The translations under genes and the position numbers were made by a program. From Basidiobolus ranarum (Eukaryota; Basidiobolomycota; Basidiobolomycetes; Basidiobolales), in the NCBI GenBank assembly GCA_040143965.1, contig JASJQH010006990.1:1-28517 (forward strand): a stretch of DNA of 28,517 nucleotides. The letters run 5' to 3'. Below are positions 27,709 to 28,517 of this stretch, in pieces; the stretch's first letter is position 1, and each line of letters begins with the position of its first letter. The notes beneath the pieces were generated by a model. It worked only from the letters and a program-made list of their open reading frames with translations, made no database searches and had not been told where the DNA came from.

Positions 27709-28517
27709 CGAATATCAGCAAATAAAGTTATATGAATGTATTAAGCTACAAGCAAAGGTCAGGAAAGAGTATGTTCAAAGAGGTAGCGATCTAAGGACTA
27801 TTGTATTTGTCCAAACGGATGCTGGACCCATTTATACTTCCGAGGATATTGGCGACATGGCACTCTTTCCACCAAATCCAGTGGTGAATCTAGTCTCAGT
27901 TCCAATTTGAATGACATCAAAATTAACCTAATGATTAAACGATAGTGAATGGTAGCTACCTCAGTGTAACTAGCTATGAAGTTGAATGGTTATCTATGAT
28001 TGGGTAAATGGATCGACTCCATTCTGGGTAATATGCAAAGCTTGGGTTTGCTCTCTAGTCTCCCCCCAAAGATAACTTCCTTCTTTTGGATCTAACCGCA
28101 GTGCGTCGGTTGGATTCTGGTACTATTCAAATCTCCCCAAATACCCCCAAACACCCCAAGTTTCACAACAAATATTTATGCATGGAATTGTAGACACTGC
28201 CAACAGATCCTACCAGAACATCAGAGGTTACCCCCAACCTCTTGCGAGTGAATGGGGAGAATCAGCTAGCCTCTGGATCTTTCTGTTTAGAAGAGTTTGA
28301 TTGAAAATTTTCTTAAAAAAAAGGTTCGCGTATACATGGACCATCCACTAAAATGAGCACCGATATGTGTAAATATATGTGGTAGCTTTCATAATCATAC
28401 GAACTAGAAAGGTCCAGACCTCCTGCAAGCTCCACCTAGATCAAGATGCTGATTGAAGGAAAGCTTCCCAAAAACCAGGGCAACCCTGGGGAGACTATCG
28501 CGAGTTGGTATCATATC
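27709..28517. other. Upstream region of the second cyclin, to the window end
   Basis: Minus-strand TATA at 27831-27836 belongs to the cyclin. Farther out is a C-rich stretch with repeated CCCCAAA-type words (about 28127-28160) and CTCCCCCC at 28061-28068. No open frame or RNA gene seen before the edge. Confidence 0.4.

Overview
This window looks like fungal nuclear DNA. Small spliceosomal introns with GT..AG ends (almost all 52 to 89 bases) interrupt about half of the genes. The gene set is eukaryotic and fungal in flavour: a PHO80/PCL-type cyclin pair, an acetate-transporter family protein, a CFEM-like GPI-anchored protein and a mitochondrial PPR protein. LAMTOR3 and TAF9 look ordinary for a non-yeast filamentous fungus. 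The phylum cannot be fixed by eye; an early-diverging lineage is possible but unproven. I see no transposon, virus-like element, rRNA, tRNA or CRISPR array.

Layout. 1-2781 (-): NAA15, the NatA auxiliary subunit, running off the left edge at its C-terminal end. 3096-3780 (+): LAMTOR3, divergent from NAA15. 4277-5548 (-): a carnitine-pathway 2-oxoglutarate dioxygenase (BBOX1/TMLHE family). A 1.4 kb spacer with short tandem repeats follows. 6929-9229 (+): a nine-exon protein with an apparent ubiquitin-like/RA-type segment followed by two PH-like domains. 9833-10679 (-): TAF9. 11223-11570 (+): histone H2B, divergent from TAF9. 11951-12274 (-): cytochrome c, tail to tail with H2B. 13112-13591 (-): a secreted 8-cysteine GPI protein. 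14226-15121 (+): a membrane-anchored MAPR/cytochrome b5-like protein. 15401-18094 (+): a large PPR protein. 18241-20188 (-): ATG4 in nine exons. 20858-21469 (-): a GPR1/FUN34/YaaH (SatP) acetate channel. 23072-23791 (+): a PCL-type cyclin. 24082-24987 (-): SNF7/VPS32 of ESCRT-III. 26839-27708 (-): a second, PHO80-like cyclin.

All spliced models were assembled by hand from reading frame, splice signals and remembered family alignments; every model keeps frame through all junctions. Several genes touch nutrient sensing and membrane turnover: LAMTOR3 (TORC1 scaffold at the vacuole), ATG4 (Atg8 processing), SNF7 (endosomal sorting) and two Pho85-type cyclins. There is no sign of an operon, and clustering by chance is the default explanation. 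The least familiar items are the RA/Ubl-PH-PH protein, the divergent CFEM-like protein, and a promoter-proximal telomere-like motif with a degenerate heptamer repeat upstream of the first cyclin.
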